Shown piece after piece: positions 32,442 through 43,329 of a DNA stretch of 64,000 bases. Each line of letters opens with the position of its first letter. Positions within the stretch are counted from its first letter, which is position 1. Under the pieces are notes generated by a model. It saw nothing but the letters and a program-made list of their open reading frames with translations. It searched no databases and was not told the origin of the DNA. The stretch covers positions 1-64,000 of the forward strand of contig WNNJ02003779.1 in NCBI GenBank assembly GCA_012934845.2, in the 5' to 3' direction. The stretch comes from Pomphorhynchus laevis (lineage: Eukaryota > Acanthocephala > Palaeacanthocephala > Echinorhynchida > Pomphorhynchidae). A program made the position numbers and the translations under genes.

Positions 32442-33564
32442 TTATGTTACCATAAACAATTCCTATCTGTTGTGGTACTATATCACTATGACATTCATTA
32501 TATTCCGTAAGTATTGCCATGTTTATTCAGACTGGCCTATGCTTACGAAGTGTGCTAAAGAAATTCATTGTGTCAACGGCTATACTAGCATTCGAACCTC
32601 TTACATATACGTGATCAATATTGCTAGATCCTTTATAACTTACATATGTAGATATATCATTCATACAAATAGTTAAACCTCTTGGACGTAATGTTGAATT
32701 CAAAAGAGAAAATCGTGATGACGATGTGTCTCTTCTAACATTGCAGTCACTAGCTAGCACAACAAATTTTGAAGGCTTAAGTGGATCAAGAATATATGTT
32801 AGCTCAGAGATAATACAGTCAATGCCTTCTTTATTGTTGAAATAATAACAGATAAATACTATTGTGTATCAACTCCAATATAGTTATCTCCTTCCATCAT
32901 ACTAACCACTTTAATAATGTTGCGAGTAGAGATAATTAAGCCGCCGTAAGGTCTTCCTCGCTCTTTTTGTACAAATTTAATTGTATGTAAATTAAACTCT
33001 GATTTTCAAATTTTTTCTTGCCATAGTTTCATTCAGTAAAAGTATATCAAAATCTTGAAAATAAGATTCTACTCCAGCATCAATTAGATATTCAAAACCT
33101 TCTACAGTCCACAATAAGGCCTTAACATATGTACAGCTTTTGTTATTTTCAGACTCACGTAATTCTTTTCGATTATTATTTACACTATTATTTTTATATA
33201 GTCATATATTTTGCTCGATTACTTCATCGCATATAGCATTGTCTGTGGCATTACTTTCAGGTTGATCTCCATGTTCAGAATTTCGAATTATCTTCATAAT
33301 TTTTCCTATGTGTATGTACACAGAATGTCCAGGAAATTCTGCTTGAATTCTTCTACGTTCAGATCTTAGATTGTATCTTCGTTCGCTTTCTGCAAGATTG
33401 TAATCGGGCTGTATATACACGTTCTTATAGATTGATATATTTTGAAGCTTTTTTGCCTTTGCTAAAATATGATTTACTAAAGTTTTTCCTAACCTTACCT
33501 TAAGTAATTGATCTCCGTTTTCACGTACCTTCTTATTCTTTTTGTCGCTTGTATCGTTTCCCGT

Positions 33565-33638
33565 GTTAGATTTATTCCTACACTAGATATGATTTCATAT
33601 CATATCTAGTGTAGGAATACACTAGATATGATTTCAGA
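33565..33638. repeat. Palindrome at the 5' boundary of a LINE
   Basis: cctacactagatatgatttc and its reverse complement, followed by a third partial copy. The CR1-like LINE reading frame opens immediately afterwards. Confidence 0.7.
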
Positions 33639-35240
33639 GTGGATGAGGTGTTGAACGAGGTTATGAAGCTCGATTCGTTTACATCTCCGGGACCAGACAA
33701 TATCGCCCCCTTCCTCGTCAAATCCCTAGCGAACGAACTGAGCAATGATTTAACTATGTTTTTCAGATACAGCTTAGACACATCTTGGATTCCTGACAGT
33801 TGGAAGTGTGCAATTGTGGTGCCTATTCCCAAAAAGCATCCTGCTAGCTTTTGCGCGGACTTTCGGCCCATTAGCTTAACTAGCGTATTCTGCAAACTTT
33901 TAGAAAGAATCATTGCTAGTAGAATCAGGGATCATTTGGATCGTAATCACATATTGGTTGAATCTCAACATGGTTTCAGGATCGGACGTTCATGCCTTAC
34001 TAACCTACTAACTGCGCGTGAAAAATGGGCTGATGCTCTGGGGGCTGGGTTTCAGGTTCATACAGTATTCCTTGATTTTTCGAAAGCTTTTGATAGGGTA
34101 CCACACGACGGCATAGTGTCTTTACTGTATCACTATGGACTTCATTCATATATTTGTGAGTGGGTCAGGGAATTTCTATCGAATAGGTCTTTCCGAGTTT
34201 GTGTGGGGGGGCGTGTTTTCTTATTCGGTAAATATTAATTCTGACGTACCGCAGGGATCAGTCCTTGGCCCACTGCTCTTTATAATCTTCATTAATGATC
34301 TGCTACTCCGCTTATCATGCTCTCATCTAGCGTTTGCAGACGATCTAAAGATTTGGTCGATCATTAGAAGTCCTGCTGATCGAGTATCGTTACAAAATGA
34401 TCTAAACTCCCTGATCAAGTGGTGCGATTCTACCGGACTACGGTTGAATGTTGATAAATGTGTCCTCATGCAACTAGGTCGCCCTATTGAAACTCTAAGG
34501 TACTTTATTGGAGATATGGTCTTAAAGGAAGTGTCTCATCATAAGGATTTAGGGATTATTGTTCATAGATCCTTGAAAACAAAGTTGAACACCGACTTCT
34601 TTCTAGGTAAAGCTACTAGGGCGTTATATTGTATTAAAAATGCATTCCTCAGGTTAAGCTGTCACATGTTCAAGAGGTTATTCATCTCCATCGTCAGGCC
34701 ACACTTGGAGTACTGCATTCAGGCTTGTTTCCCTGTCACTAAGCAAGAACTATTAGACCTGGAGTCTATTCTTAGGCGCGGATCGAGGCTCTGTATTGGC
34801 TTAAGTGGTATTGACTATTATGTACGTCTAAGTCGTATTAGGATGTTGTCGGTACGTGAGAGGTTCATATCCTTGGAAATGCTATGTATATGGCATATGT
34901 CGAATGATGTGGTAGGTTATCCCACCGATGTAATCACTAGGCGGGTAGATCAGTTGCGGGGACATAGCAGAGTCTTGTATAAATTTAGATTTGGCAGATT
35001 ACCAAAAGTGTATAGACTCTCAAGAAGAGGAATTAACATGTGGAATTCGTTGCCTGAGGAAGTCGTCGCAGCCCCCAGTTTGAGAACGTTTAAATCACGA
35101 TGCTACAAATGGATACATGAACAATGCCGACATTCAACACTACCACTGGAATACCCTAATTAGCTACGTTGACTGACCATTTGCTTTTGTTTTATTTTTT
35201 TGGACTCTGCCTGAATAGCCTTTTGGCTTTGGTATGTATT
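33612..35240 (+). mobile_element. CR1-like LINE, 5'-truncated, tail split by R2-like insertion
   Basis: Reverse-transcriptase part and 3' UTR of a CR1-like LINE. The 3' UTR stops at gctttggtatgtatt (35226-35240) and continues after the R2-like element at 38646-38690, ending in a (TAA)n tail. A more decayed sister copy is at 43.3-47.3 kb. Confidence 0.85.
33639..35163 (+). pseudogene. CR1-like reverse transcriptase, single frameshift
   Basis: SPGPDNIAPFLVKSLANEL, VVPIPKKHPASFCADFRPIS, VFLDFSKAFDRVPHD (motif A), VPQGSVLGPLLFIIFINDLL (motif B) and LAFADDLKIWSII (motif C, FADD). A thumb/C-terminal region follows (SVRERFISLEMLCIWHMS; YRLSRRGINMWNSLPEEVV), as in CR1/jockey-group elements. The frame changes once, near the seven-G run at 34202-34215, between VCVGG and SYSVNINS; the sister copy near 46.4 kb reads through there. 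Otherwise intact to TAG at 35161, so this copy is fairly young. The endonuclease is absent. Confidence 0.88.
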
Positions 35241-38200
35241 TTTATTTTTTTTTATTTATTCGAAAATTTTACAAGCATTGTTACCCGCAAATGGGTCATA
35301 TAATATTAGCGTTAATAACATTGATAAAAATACGTTTGAATATTTATGCGTCTCCTTGACGTTCCATTGCCTTCAGCGTGTAAGGGAAGTTATTTCCTGA
35401 CAGCTGGTATTCGTTGGTTCCTCGAGCGTATGGGCGGTTTCGAGCCGATCTGTAGCCCCTTATACACTCGGAAGCGGCTCTGCATAGAACGACAGAGATC
35501 TTTCGTTTTAAACGGCCAACACATTCTGCGTACGAGCTACCCTCTCTTCTGGTCGCTTGCAACCATGCGATACGCTTAATAATGTGTAATGCTGTTGGAC
35601 CAATTCCGCCTGAGCACGAAAACGCCAGTGGCACAAATATTCCTCTCTCAATACATGTGACTCGTTCCTCATATTTGGCATTTTTTCGGCTTTCATGATA
35701 ACTGAATGCAGCTTTATCATCTTGAGAACACGATGCGGCATGAGGGTTAAATACTACGACGTCCAAAAACGTCCGCTCGAACCGATTCTCGTATAATCCG
35801 CTGCAGACTATGTCAAGTCTTGCTTCGGCGTCACGTGTGGTAGTGTGCTTTGAAAAAACAACATGATCGTCTACTCTTTGTAAACATGGTTCCGTGGCTA
35901 CCCCGTGGCAAACTGTTGTTAGTTCACATGCGATTAAATCTCTAATTTCGTTATGACGAATTATCGGTAGTCCACCGTGCTTGCACGAGAGAAGGTGTGA
36001 AAGGCTCGACGATGCGTTACATACACAAATTGATGGCAGCCCCTCTGGGATCCATCCGTATCGGGTTGCTAAACCGTCTCTAAACTGGTTTTGCGAGAGA
36101 ATGAAATTTTCCGTTTTGGTTGGACAGTTACTTAACCATGCAGATGCCCCACATGTTGTAGCAAACACTAACGCCTTCTGCTCGGTGTTGGATAGTGTGT
36201 TTTTGACGCTCGCTATACGATCCGTGAATACTCGCCGTTTTTGTGTAGTTATCAGAAGTTTGATAGATGTCTGCTGTTCACGAAGTGCCGCTCCACGAGA
36301 ACCGGAGGTATATGACTTTACCATGGCTAGCGATGAATCATGCTCAATATGCGATGTGAAAACTGGATCCATTATCCCAATTCCACCTAGTCTTAGAGGA
36401 GAGCTTAGCACAACTGACATGGAATCGGAGATCTGATACTTTGTTAGGACGGGAAATATGCGAAATAGCAGCGATTCACGTAAAGGAGCCAACATGTCCT
36501 CATGACAATTGATTGTTCTAAGAAAGTGGGTCCACTTCCATTGTAAGGATTTCGATAGTCCGATAAAACCGATGTGTGGGTCCGATTCACATACCTCGCT
36601 GATGCGTCCAATTGAGTGAGTCCACATTTCCAATTTCTTCTGTGTCTCATGCTTTATGTAACTGGTTGTACCAATGAAGGATCCCAATATTCCGATCCCG
36701 TCATACTCTATTTTTATTCCGTGAAACATCTGTTCCACGTCTCTTTGCTTGTGATGAAGCAGCAAACATGTTTTCGAAGGATTTACAAAATAACCGATTC
36801 CTGGCCCAAATGTCTCTATTATATTCCAAGCACGTTTAAGCTCATGTGGTTGTCCAACAAAATTCGCGTCATCCGCAAACCAGCGTTGTATTATGCCCGG
36901 ACATTCATCCTGTATTTTGCGAATTAATGGTAACGATGCCATTGCAAATACTGCCATTGCAAGAGGGTCGCCCTGCGTTACACCCTTTTCTGAATACAAC
37001 GAGTCACCACCAAGGACAAGTTGAGCATCGACTGAATAAATATTCTCAAAGACGCACGCAAGCGCAGGGCAAACGTACCGCATATTATGAATAGCCACTT
37101 TGCGATTTATACGATTGAATGCATTACTCGCGTCGACCGCGAGTAAACCAAAGTCATGGTTATTCATATATTCGCCTCTGAGAGAATGAATGGCAAATTC
37201 CACACCACTATGCTGAGATGCACATAGTTGAAATACGTCGGCCACATCTTGCATATCGGATTTTATGTGATTTAGAATCGTTTTGCATATGATTCTACGA
37301 CTGACATCGGCTACCCCAATGGGGCGTATTCCATGGGCTTTCTTCGGGATAGCGACTAGCCTACATGCCACAAATGCCTCCAGGGTATCAGGAGAAACTT
37401 TTGTTGTTGCAAGGTGAATTGCAAATTTTGCAAGCGCATCTGCTAACCCTCGTGAATGATGGCCGAAGGAGTTCAACATGCGCCTCCACGTCAAAGCGTC
37501 AAGGCCGGACGGGCCTGCACCACCTGTAGTACGCTTAGACGAGCGAATGATGTCATCCGCTTCGATATCGAGAAACTGTGTAGGGTGATGCTTTTTCGCT
37601 CCGGGAAATAAGTGATTGAGTAAAAGCGGTGATTGTGGTTGTGTTGCGGGAGGATGTAAATTTATCAAGAGTTCCTTCACTGTTAATCCATCAATAATGT
37701 GATCTGGTCGAAGCGTCGCCGTGCAGTCGCTTTCCTCGAGGACGGAAGTTGCGGCATTAATCTTTCCGCTTGATACCAATCGACAATATCTTCGTTTCCA
37801 ATCCATGGATGTTGATGTGTTTTTCGTAATTTTTGAACGTGTTTGTAGTATACTTGCTTCCTGAAAAAGTTCTAAGAAGCTTCCATTTTTCCAGAGTTGT
37901 AATCTCCTTTCTAAAGTTTGGCGGATCGCTTTTATTTTCCGGGAAGGGATTTGCTGTAAAACGCATCTGACGAACACTATCGCGACTTTTAAAACGTTTT
38001 TGTCAGGAAGTGCGATATTAATGGCCGCGTGATAAAATTCAGCCAGCATGTCAATAAAAAGATTGCTCGCAGAGCATTTCGGTAAACTCAACGCGTCAGG
38101 TCTCCATTGTATTACATTCACATAAATTTCATGCATAATCGTTTCTTTTGATACTTCAATTGTGATATCCGATTGCTGGGGGGATGGCTCGATTGTCATG

Positions 38201-38645
38201 GAGTTTCTATTCACTCTATTTATATGTTGCGAATCACTCCCAACTTTGTTGCAGCATCCAGGTGCAGAACAGTTAATACATGGCCTCTTTTCCCTTGCGC
38301 ACCTGCAACCCTTGCATTTGGCAGCCTGACCGTTACATGTACAACACTTTAGCTCAGAACTCGGTTTACCCCGTGCCATTCACTGCCTGTAAAATTCCTT
38401 GTAGATCTGTTTAATACTGCGCACCCTGGGACGTACCCTTGGCGTACGGCTTCGTGGAAACAGTGTACTGTTATTTCCGTTAATAACCTGAGTTCTTTGT
38501 AGTTTATTGTATTTACTTTCGCTGATGTTATAGATTCCAACCAAGACTTATATAACCAAGACTTATGTAATAATTGTAAGTAGTTTATTAAGTGTAAGAA
38601 TTATAATAACCAAGACTTATGTTAAGGTGAAACATATGTTAAGGT
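35241..38645 (-). mobile_element. R2-like non-LTR retrotransposon, apparently complete
   Basis: Flanked by a perfect 15-bp target duplication, gctttggtatgtatt (35226-35240 and 38646-38660), in the tail of a CR1-like LINE. About 265 bp of 5' UTR, a single 1011-codon ORF and about 100 bp of 3' UTR. The 5' UTR has three spaced copies of ataagtcttggtta (minus strand) near 38640-38540. The 3' UTR contains the hairpin ACCC-AUUUGC-GGGU (plus coordinates 35283-35296), which is conserved in other 3' ends of the family, and ends in an A-rich tail. Confidence 0.9.
35344..38379 (-). CDS. R2-like retrotransposon polyprotein: CxC finger, RT, endonuclease
   Basis: Complete 1011-aa protein for target-primed reverse transcription. 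Residues 12-44: cysteine-rich CxC-type finger (CCTCNGQAAKCKGCRC, then CINCSAPGCC), a likely nucleic-acid-binding domain. RT: CRLVAIPKKAHGIRPIG (~340-356), motif A LLAVDASNAFNRI (~412), motif B GVTQGDPLAMA (~467), motif C RWFADDANFVG (499-509; FADD instead of YADD). Thumb near 630-680. C-terminal zinc-type motif CVCN...H...C (785-799) and HGGLPIIRHNEIRD, then a PD-(D/E)XK-type endonuclease core ARLDIVCSGL...FLDVVVFNPH (~853-880). ATG start at 38379 follows the 5' UTR. No stops or frameshifts; it may still be active. Relatives: truncated copies at 52.6-55.1 kb and a 3' end at 41.6 kb. It differs from the USP-linked family in its N-terminal finger and C-terminal sequence. Confidence 0.93.
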   Translation of the reverse strand: MARGKPSSELKCCTCNGQAAKCKGCRCAREKRPCINCSAPGCCNKVGSDSQHINRVNRNSMTIEPSPQQSDITIEVSKETIMHEIYVNVIQWRPDALSLPKCSASNLFIDMLAEFYHAAINIALPDKNVLKVAIVFVRCVLQQIPSRKIKAIRQTLERRLQLWKNGSFLELFQEASILQTRSKITKNTSTSMDWKRRYCRLVSSGKINAATSVLEESDCTATLRPDHIIDGLTVKELLINLHPPATQPQSPLLLNHLFPGAKKHHPTQFLDIEADDIIRSSKRTTGGAGPSGLDALTWRRMLNSFGHHSRGLADALAKFAIHLATTKVSPDTLEAFVACRLVAIPKKAHGIRPIGVADVSRRIICKTILNHIKSDMQDVADVFQLCASQHSGVEFAIHSLRGEYMNNHDFGLLAVDASNAFNRINRKVAIHNMRYVCPALACVFENIYSVDAQLVLGGDSLYSEKGVTQGDPLAMAVFAMASLPLIRKIQDECPGIIQRWFADDANFVGQPHELKRAWNIIETFGPGIGYFVNPSKTCLLLHHKQRDVEQMFHGIKIEYDGIGILGSFIGTTSYIKHETQKKLEMWTHSIGRISEVCESDPHIGFIGLSKSLQWKWTHFLRTINCHEDMLAPLRESLLFRIFPVLTKYQISDSMSVVLSSPLRLGGIGIMDPVFTSHIEHDSSLAMVKSYTSGSRGAALREQQTSIKLLITTQKRRVFTDRIASVKNTLSNTEQKALVFATTCGASAWLSNCPTKTENFILSQNQFRDGLATRYGWIPEGLPSICVCNASSSLSHLLSCKHGGLPIIRHNEIRDLIACELTTVCHGVATEPCLQRVDDHVVFSKHTTTRDAEARLDIVCSGLYENRFERTFLDVVVFNPHAASCSQDDKAAFSYHESRKNAKYEERVTCIERGIFVPLAFSCSGGIGPTALHIIKRIAWLQATRREGSSYAECVGRLKRKISVVLCRAASECIRGYRSARNRPYARGTNEYQLSGNNFPYTLKAMERQGDA

Positions 38646-38689
38646 GCTTTGGTATGTATTGGAATAATAATAATAATAATAATTTCAAT

Positions 38690-39480
38690 GAACGCAGATT
38701 TGTCATCGATTGAAGGTGATGTTCCGTACACTATTAAATTTTCTTCTCTATGTTCTTCTGCCGAAACTGCATGGGCTATTGATCTAAAATTAAGAATTTG
38801 GAATTGATTTAGTCTGTACCATAGTTTTCCTTATTTCTGCCTGTACTGCACGTTTCATTGGTAACGATAGTGCGTTTACATATGTTCTTTTATCACTTCT
38901 ATTCTTCTTATGTTGATCTAATTGTAAATTATTATTCGTTAATTCATTTATACGCAATCTTAACTTGTTATTTTATTCTATGCATGTATCTAAATCTGAG
39001 GCAGCACAAAATCCACATATAAATCTTCTCTTAATGAACAAATTTATTTTATCTTATTGAACTCATTTCTTCATGTCGCACTATAGGGTGAAATACAAGA
39101 TAAATATTCATCCTGATCGAAAATGGGATCAATTAATTTTTGCTTATTTGGTGCACTAACAGGGGATAGTTCCAATGCTCTATCAGAATTAGGAGTGCTG
39201 AATGTCAATGATATTCGATCAGGCTTAGTCGTAGAAGGTGTAGTATTTTTTACTAATTGGCTTCTTATCAATTTTAATTAGCTCAATGACCTCTTCAACA
39301 TGATTTGGATAAATATCCATTGATTCTGATGACTTATTATTTAATATATCCATTAGATTAGTGCATTTCATATTCTTTCAACCTCTTCCAAATCAATAGG
39401 AGAATTTATTAAGAATTGGTATATAACCGCTTTTTGTTTCTTCGGTGCACCAACAGGGGATGGTTCAGTTACTGTAGTCA
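38690..39480 (-). pseudogene. LINE ORF1-like relic
   Basis: Minus-strand fragments such as CGFCAASDLDTCIE (a CxxC near 39010) then LRLRINELTNNNLQLDQ, a likely coiled coil, and further upstream STTKPDRISLTFSTPNSD and DILNNKSSESMDIYPNHVEEV. This fits an ORF1 of the zinc-finger plus coiled-coil type. Broken by several stops; which LINE it belonged to is unclear. Confidence 0.45.
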
Positions 39481-39559
39481 ATGGATTCAAAATTATTCTG
39501 CCAAAATCAGGCCACTAAACTGTAAAGAATTTCCGTTGCATCAAGAGCAAATTTAATGC

Positions 39560-41131
39560 TTCAAAAATCTTAGGAGCGAGATCGGTGACACCTCTCTAGT
39601 CACTATCAATGAAAATATACCATTCTGTGTGGAGACGGATGCTTCTGGAGACACTATCGCATCTGTGTTTTTACAAGAAAACAAACCAGTGACATTCTTA
39701 TCAAGAAGTCTATATAAATCTGAGAAAAATCATTAGACTGTCGAAAGAGAAGCTGCTGCGATTGTTGAAAAAATTAGAAAGTGCCGTGAATTCTTGATGA
39801 TTAAACACTTTGTAATCTTGACCGATCAGCAGGCTGTATCGTTCATATTTAACCAGCATTCCAAAGTCAGATCAAGAATGAAAAATTACGATGGAAGCTC
39901 GATCTAACAAACTACTCATACACGATAAATATCAACCTTGAAAATTGAATGTGGTGGCATTCAATATCGATCTGACACATTCTCTAGGATTTGTTCTTTA
40001 AACAACGACAGAACTGTGAAACATCTTCATAATGCTTTGTGTCTCCCTAGTGTCACGAGGCTATATCACTTCATTCGATAAAAGAACTTCCCCTTCTCAA
40101 TTGAAGATGTTCGTCGTGCTTGATCCACTTGTACAGTATGCGCTGAATTAAAACCTGTATACCATAGACCCTCGCAAGCAACTATAGTTTCCGCAAGAAA
40201 ACCTTTTAAAAGGCTAGCAATGGATTTTGTTGATCCCAAACCTTCTGCGGAAGATTACAAATATCTGCTCGTATTAGTGGATGAATACTCTCGCTGTCCC
40301 TTTGTATTCCCTTATCAAGACATATCTTCCACAACAGTAATACAATTTCTTCAATGTCTATTTGCGATATCCGGTGCACCAGAAGCTATACATAGCGATT
40401 GAGGAAAGCAGTTTATGTCCCGTGATGTACAAGACTTCCTCTGGCAAAATTGAACAATTATTTCTCACAGTACTCCGTACCACCCTACGGGCAATGGACA
40501 ATGCGAGAGGATCAACGGAGTAATTTGAAAAATGATAAAGCTAGCATTGAAATCTCTCAATTTTGACGATCTCTATTGTGCAACGCTATTAATCAGACTC
40601 CACATGAACGTGTTTAATTATCAACGCAAATCGTGGAACGGTTACTCTATGCCCACTCGGCTATTGGAAGAACTGGTACTTGTACGCAATTTTACAAGAC
40701 AAACAAAGTCAGATCCACTTGTGCATCCAGTCGACATAACATCATCAAAACCATTGCATGCTCTATCAGATATATAGATGGAAGGGAAAGCACAGTGTCG
40801 ACCAATGATTTGGTTTCCCCGGCTTATGAAGACATAGAGAATGGTTTATCGGTAAATTACACAAACCTATATCGTGAGGTTGGTGCACCAAGTATTGATT
40901 ATACGAATCATATGAGTACGCACGCTCGATCTTCAACAGATCTTCCTCAAAGTCAAGAAGAAGAACCTGTTAACGATCAATCTGATGCAAAAGACCCGAT
41001 GACGATTACAAAGTCAGGTGAGGATTTGAATACATCCAACGAATTGTCGGTCTTCGATTTCTTACCACAGCTATCAAGGCGTGGAAGAATAATAACACGG
41101 AGTAAACGCTTCAATTATTAAGAAGGGGAAA
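39560..41131 (+). pseudogene. Ty3/gypsy pol: RNase H, integrase and C-terminus
   Basis: RNase H part: FCVETDASGDTIASVFLQ (~39640), TFLSRSLYKSE, VEREAAAIVEKIRKCREF and FVILTDQQAVSFIF. Integrase: AMDFVDP (first Asp, ~40220), VLVDEYSRCPFVFPY, IHSD (second Asp, followed by a TGA) and TPYHPTGNGQCERING (catalytic Glu, ~40510). The last 160 codons (40633-41121) form an open acidic/Ser-rich C-terminus ending LSRRGRIITRSKRFNY. Several stops. Layout and motifs fit Ty3/gypsy of the Mag/CsRn1 kind. A purine tract agaaggggaaa (41121-41131) abuts the LTR. RT and protease are missing upstream. Confidence 0.85.
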
Positions 41132-41224
41132 TGTGACGTTATTGATAATATCGTACTTGTGAACTTTCTAGATTGTTGAGTAAAACCAAAAAGTTTGTCC
41201 TCATTTATTACAATTTACTCAACA
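41132..41224 (+). repeat. 93-bp gypsy LTR
   Basis: Starts TGTGACG right after the polypurine tract and ends CTCAACA. The last 51 bp are bounded by the inverted pair TGTTGAGTAAA / TTTACTCAACA. The same 93-bp unit is at 25598-25690, and partial copies are at 41515-41595 and 27130-27206. No tRNA-type primer site (TGG...) follows directly. Confidence 0.75.
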
Positions 41225-41249
41225 AACAATCAACGGTAATCGTTCCACA

Positions 41250-41457
41250 AATGGACAACCTCATGCATTCAACGCGCTTCGATAGATCGAAAGCCACTAC
41301 TCCAGCCGAATGGAAACACAGGATTGCTACCTTCAATAATTGTGTCGACGAATTACATATCTCGAACCCCGATAGACAACCAAAGAAACTTCGATTACTA
41401 ACTAATTATATTTCTTCAGACGTGTTTGAACTGATATCCGAATGCTCAACATTCTAA
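41250..41457 (+). pseudogene. gypsy gag N-terminus
   Basis: MDNLMHSTRFDRSKATTPAE and onward to ECSTF then TAA. Almost identical to the copy at 25717. Because it follows a pol 3' end and one LTR, this is the start of a second, tandem element sharing the LTR. It is cut at 41465. Confidence 0.8.
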
Positions 41458-41465
41458 AACGCTAT

Positions 41466-41595
41466 CACATTTTGTCCTTTTAACATTTTGGGATTATTGA
41501 CGCGACGTAAGAACTGTGATGATATTGATAATATCGTACTTGTGAACTTCCTAGATTGTTGAGTAAAACCAAAAAGTTTGTCCTCATTTATTACA
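41466..41595 (+). repeat. Partial gypsy LTR with its 49-bp flank
   Basis: 41466-41514 (cattttgtccttttaacatt...) is the same sequence that precedes the LTR at 25549-25597, then TGTGATGATATTG starts a third LTR copy, which breaks off at 41595. The shared flank implies a duplicated insertion locus or internal element sequence. Confidence 0.7.
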
Positions 41596-41705
41596 CAAGT
41601 AAGCGAAGAGAGCAAAATTAAAATCCGCAACTGAAATTGTGTAAATATACCATTTACTGAAGTGACGGAACCCATTTGCGGGTAATCTATTTATTTGTAA
41701 TCAAA
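41596..41705 (+). repeat. 3' end of an R2-like element
   Basis: Short 5'-truncated piece with the family hairpin acccatttgcgggt at 41672-41685, followed by an AT-rich tail. Matches the 3' UTR of the element at 35.2 kb and the fragment at 55.1 kb only around the hairpin. Confidence 0.65.
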
Positions 41706-43320
41706 ATGTTTTGTTTTATAAAATTATTTAAAAGTTTATAGCAATATATCAACAAAATGGCAAACAAAACATGAACCCTAGCGTTCATGCTGATAAAAAG
41801 CATAAATTCGTATTTTATTAAATGCAAATGTAAAGTAATATAGAGAAACTATTAAATAAAATAACTATCAAGGTTGAAATATTTATCATGATGCTATAAT
41901 TTAGCATATAATAAACGTTTTTATTAATTAAAAAGGAAATTTGTTTGTTAAAATACAAATATTAAAAACGAAATTCATGAATTTTTTATCGGTTGATTTA
42001 AGAAAATACTTTTACAAAATATATATTTACAAAATACTTTTATTATAAAATTTTCAAGTAATTGTGCCTTATTTAAAGCGATATGAATTGAAAGCGTATG
42101 AATTTAATTCTTTGAACACATACGCCCATTTGCTCTCAAGCTTGTCGGCTTTAGCCAAAGAAATGAGATTTTAGCACCTGCTAGTTATTGCAAACATCAA
42201 CATTTTGACGACGAAAGATTTTTCATTTAAAAAATTCAGCAACGTATGAGGTTCTGCAGCCGATTTTTATTCAAAAATCATTTATCAACATTCCACAAAA
42301 AGGTGTTTTCTTTTAAAATTAGTAGTCACTTGATCAGTTGAATTAGATCAGCTAACTGATTGTACGTATTTGAATTAAAAATGAATTACTATAAAATCTT
42401 GATTAAAAATTTAAATTAATAAATATAAATAATTATAAATCACATAATAACTTAATAATTATAAGTCACATTGTCTATTCAGCAGTCAGTGAACTGAATC
42501 AGTATGTATGAAATTCTGCTCATCGATCTCTGTAGCTGTTATTCACGAGTTATCAAGTCAACTTCTATGCATTTTTCTATATTTTCTTTTAGTTACCTGA
42601 GCGAATGATTAAATGGTTGTAATTATTAAAATAAGATGTTCCAAATGGTCGTTTATTCTAACTCAATTACTGATGTTGGTCCAGTAATTAATTAAGTAAT
42701 TACTTGAGTTCTCATTAATCTTAGATTCAGCCGTATCCATTTATTAACGATCATATATTTGGAATTTTTTTATTTTTCATAAACATGTAATTAACTGAAT
42801 TAAAGTTGTCAGTCAATTCATAAAAATTGATTTTTATTTTAAATTTTAACTTTATGTAAATTATGAAAATCTTATTATAATTATTTAATATTTATTAATA
42901 TGTGATTATTTATCATCTAATTATTTCATTTTCGCTTAGCATTATTTTTATAAAATATATTTATTTTTATTCATTTTAATAGTTAGCTGATCTGATCTGA
43001 TTAACAGCATATAAATATTTATTAGAATTTACATTTAGTCATTAAAACTATTATTTAATAATTAATAATATCATTGAACTATTTTTGGGTAAAAAGGTTA
43101 TTGATACTTACAACTAATTACAATAAAATACACAATAATCCAAAAGATAATCCAATCCGAAAGATAGAAAATAAATTTGAAAGATAAATAAATCTGAAAT
43201 ATAGAAAATCATCGCACTGATCCTAACATTCGAATACGGCTCGAAGAAAGCAAGTTTTTGTAGATGACTAGTCTGAGACCTTCGAACGTCACGAGGTTGC
43301 ATGCGATTTAGAAAATTGTA
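41706..43320. other. AT-rich spacer
   Basis: About 1.6 kb without recognised genes. Several short gctgatc/ctgatcag-type palindromic stretches near 42340 and 42985. Confidence 0.6.
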
Positions 43321-43329
43321 AAGTCTGGA

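Larger units (their letters stand above)
30394..32460 (-). mobile_element. I/jockey-like LINE fragment: ORF1 plus endonuclease, no RT
   Basis: Minus-strand insertion in the older LINE. It holds ORF1 (32441-31349) and an endonuclease frame (31251-30394) but stops before the reverse transcriptase, the opposite of the usual 5' truncation. It could be a transduced or recombined piece, or the junction could be an internal deletion. Confidence 0.75.
28203..33560 (-). mobile_element. Old LINE interrupted by two insertions
   Basis: Pieces in minus-strand order: ORF1 C-terminus 33560-33180 (YIQPDYNLAESERRYNLRSE), endonuclease 33170-32527 (DILLLNET; STLRPRGLTICMND; IDHVYVRG), RT 30390-29677 and C-terminal domain 28865-28203. 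The C-terminal region (STPAMIQTNWTKPN..., HGYHNKM, CKYCKCFCNSLMYVFSC) is related to the end of the LINE at 47.5-49.4 kb (FLQTKWREPC, HGYHDKF). An I/jockey-like fragment (30394-32460) separates endonuclease from RT, and a fold-back element (28881-29676) splits the RT. Confidence 0.78.

Noticed and set aside
35344..38379. Host gene with CxC (tesmin-like) domain
   Set aside because: RT and endonuclease motifs plus a 15-bp target duplication show a retrotransposon.
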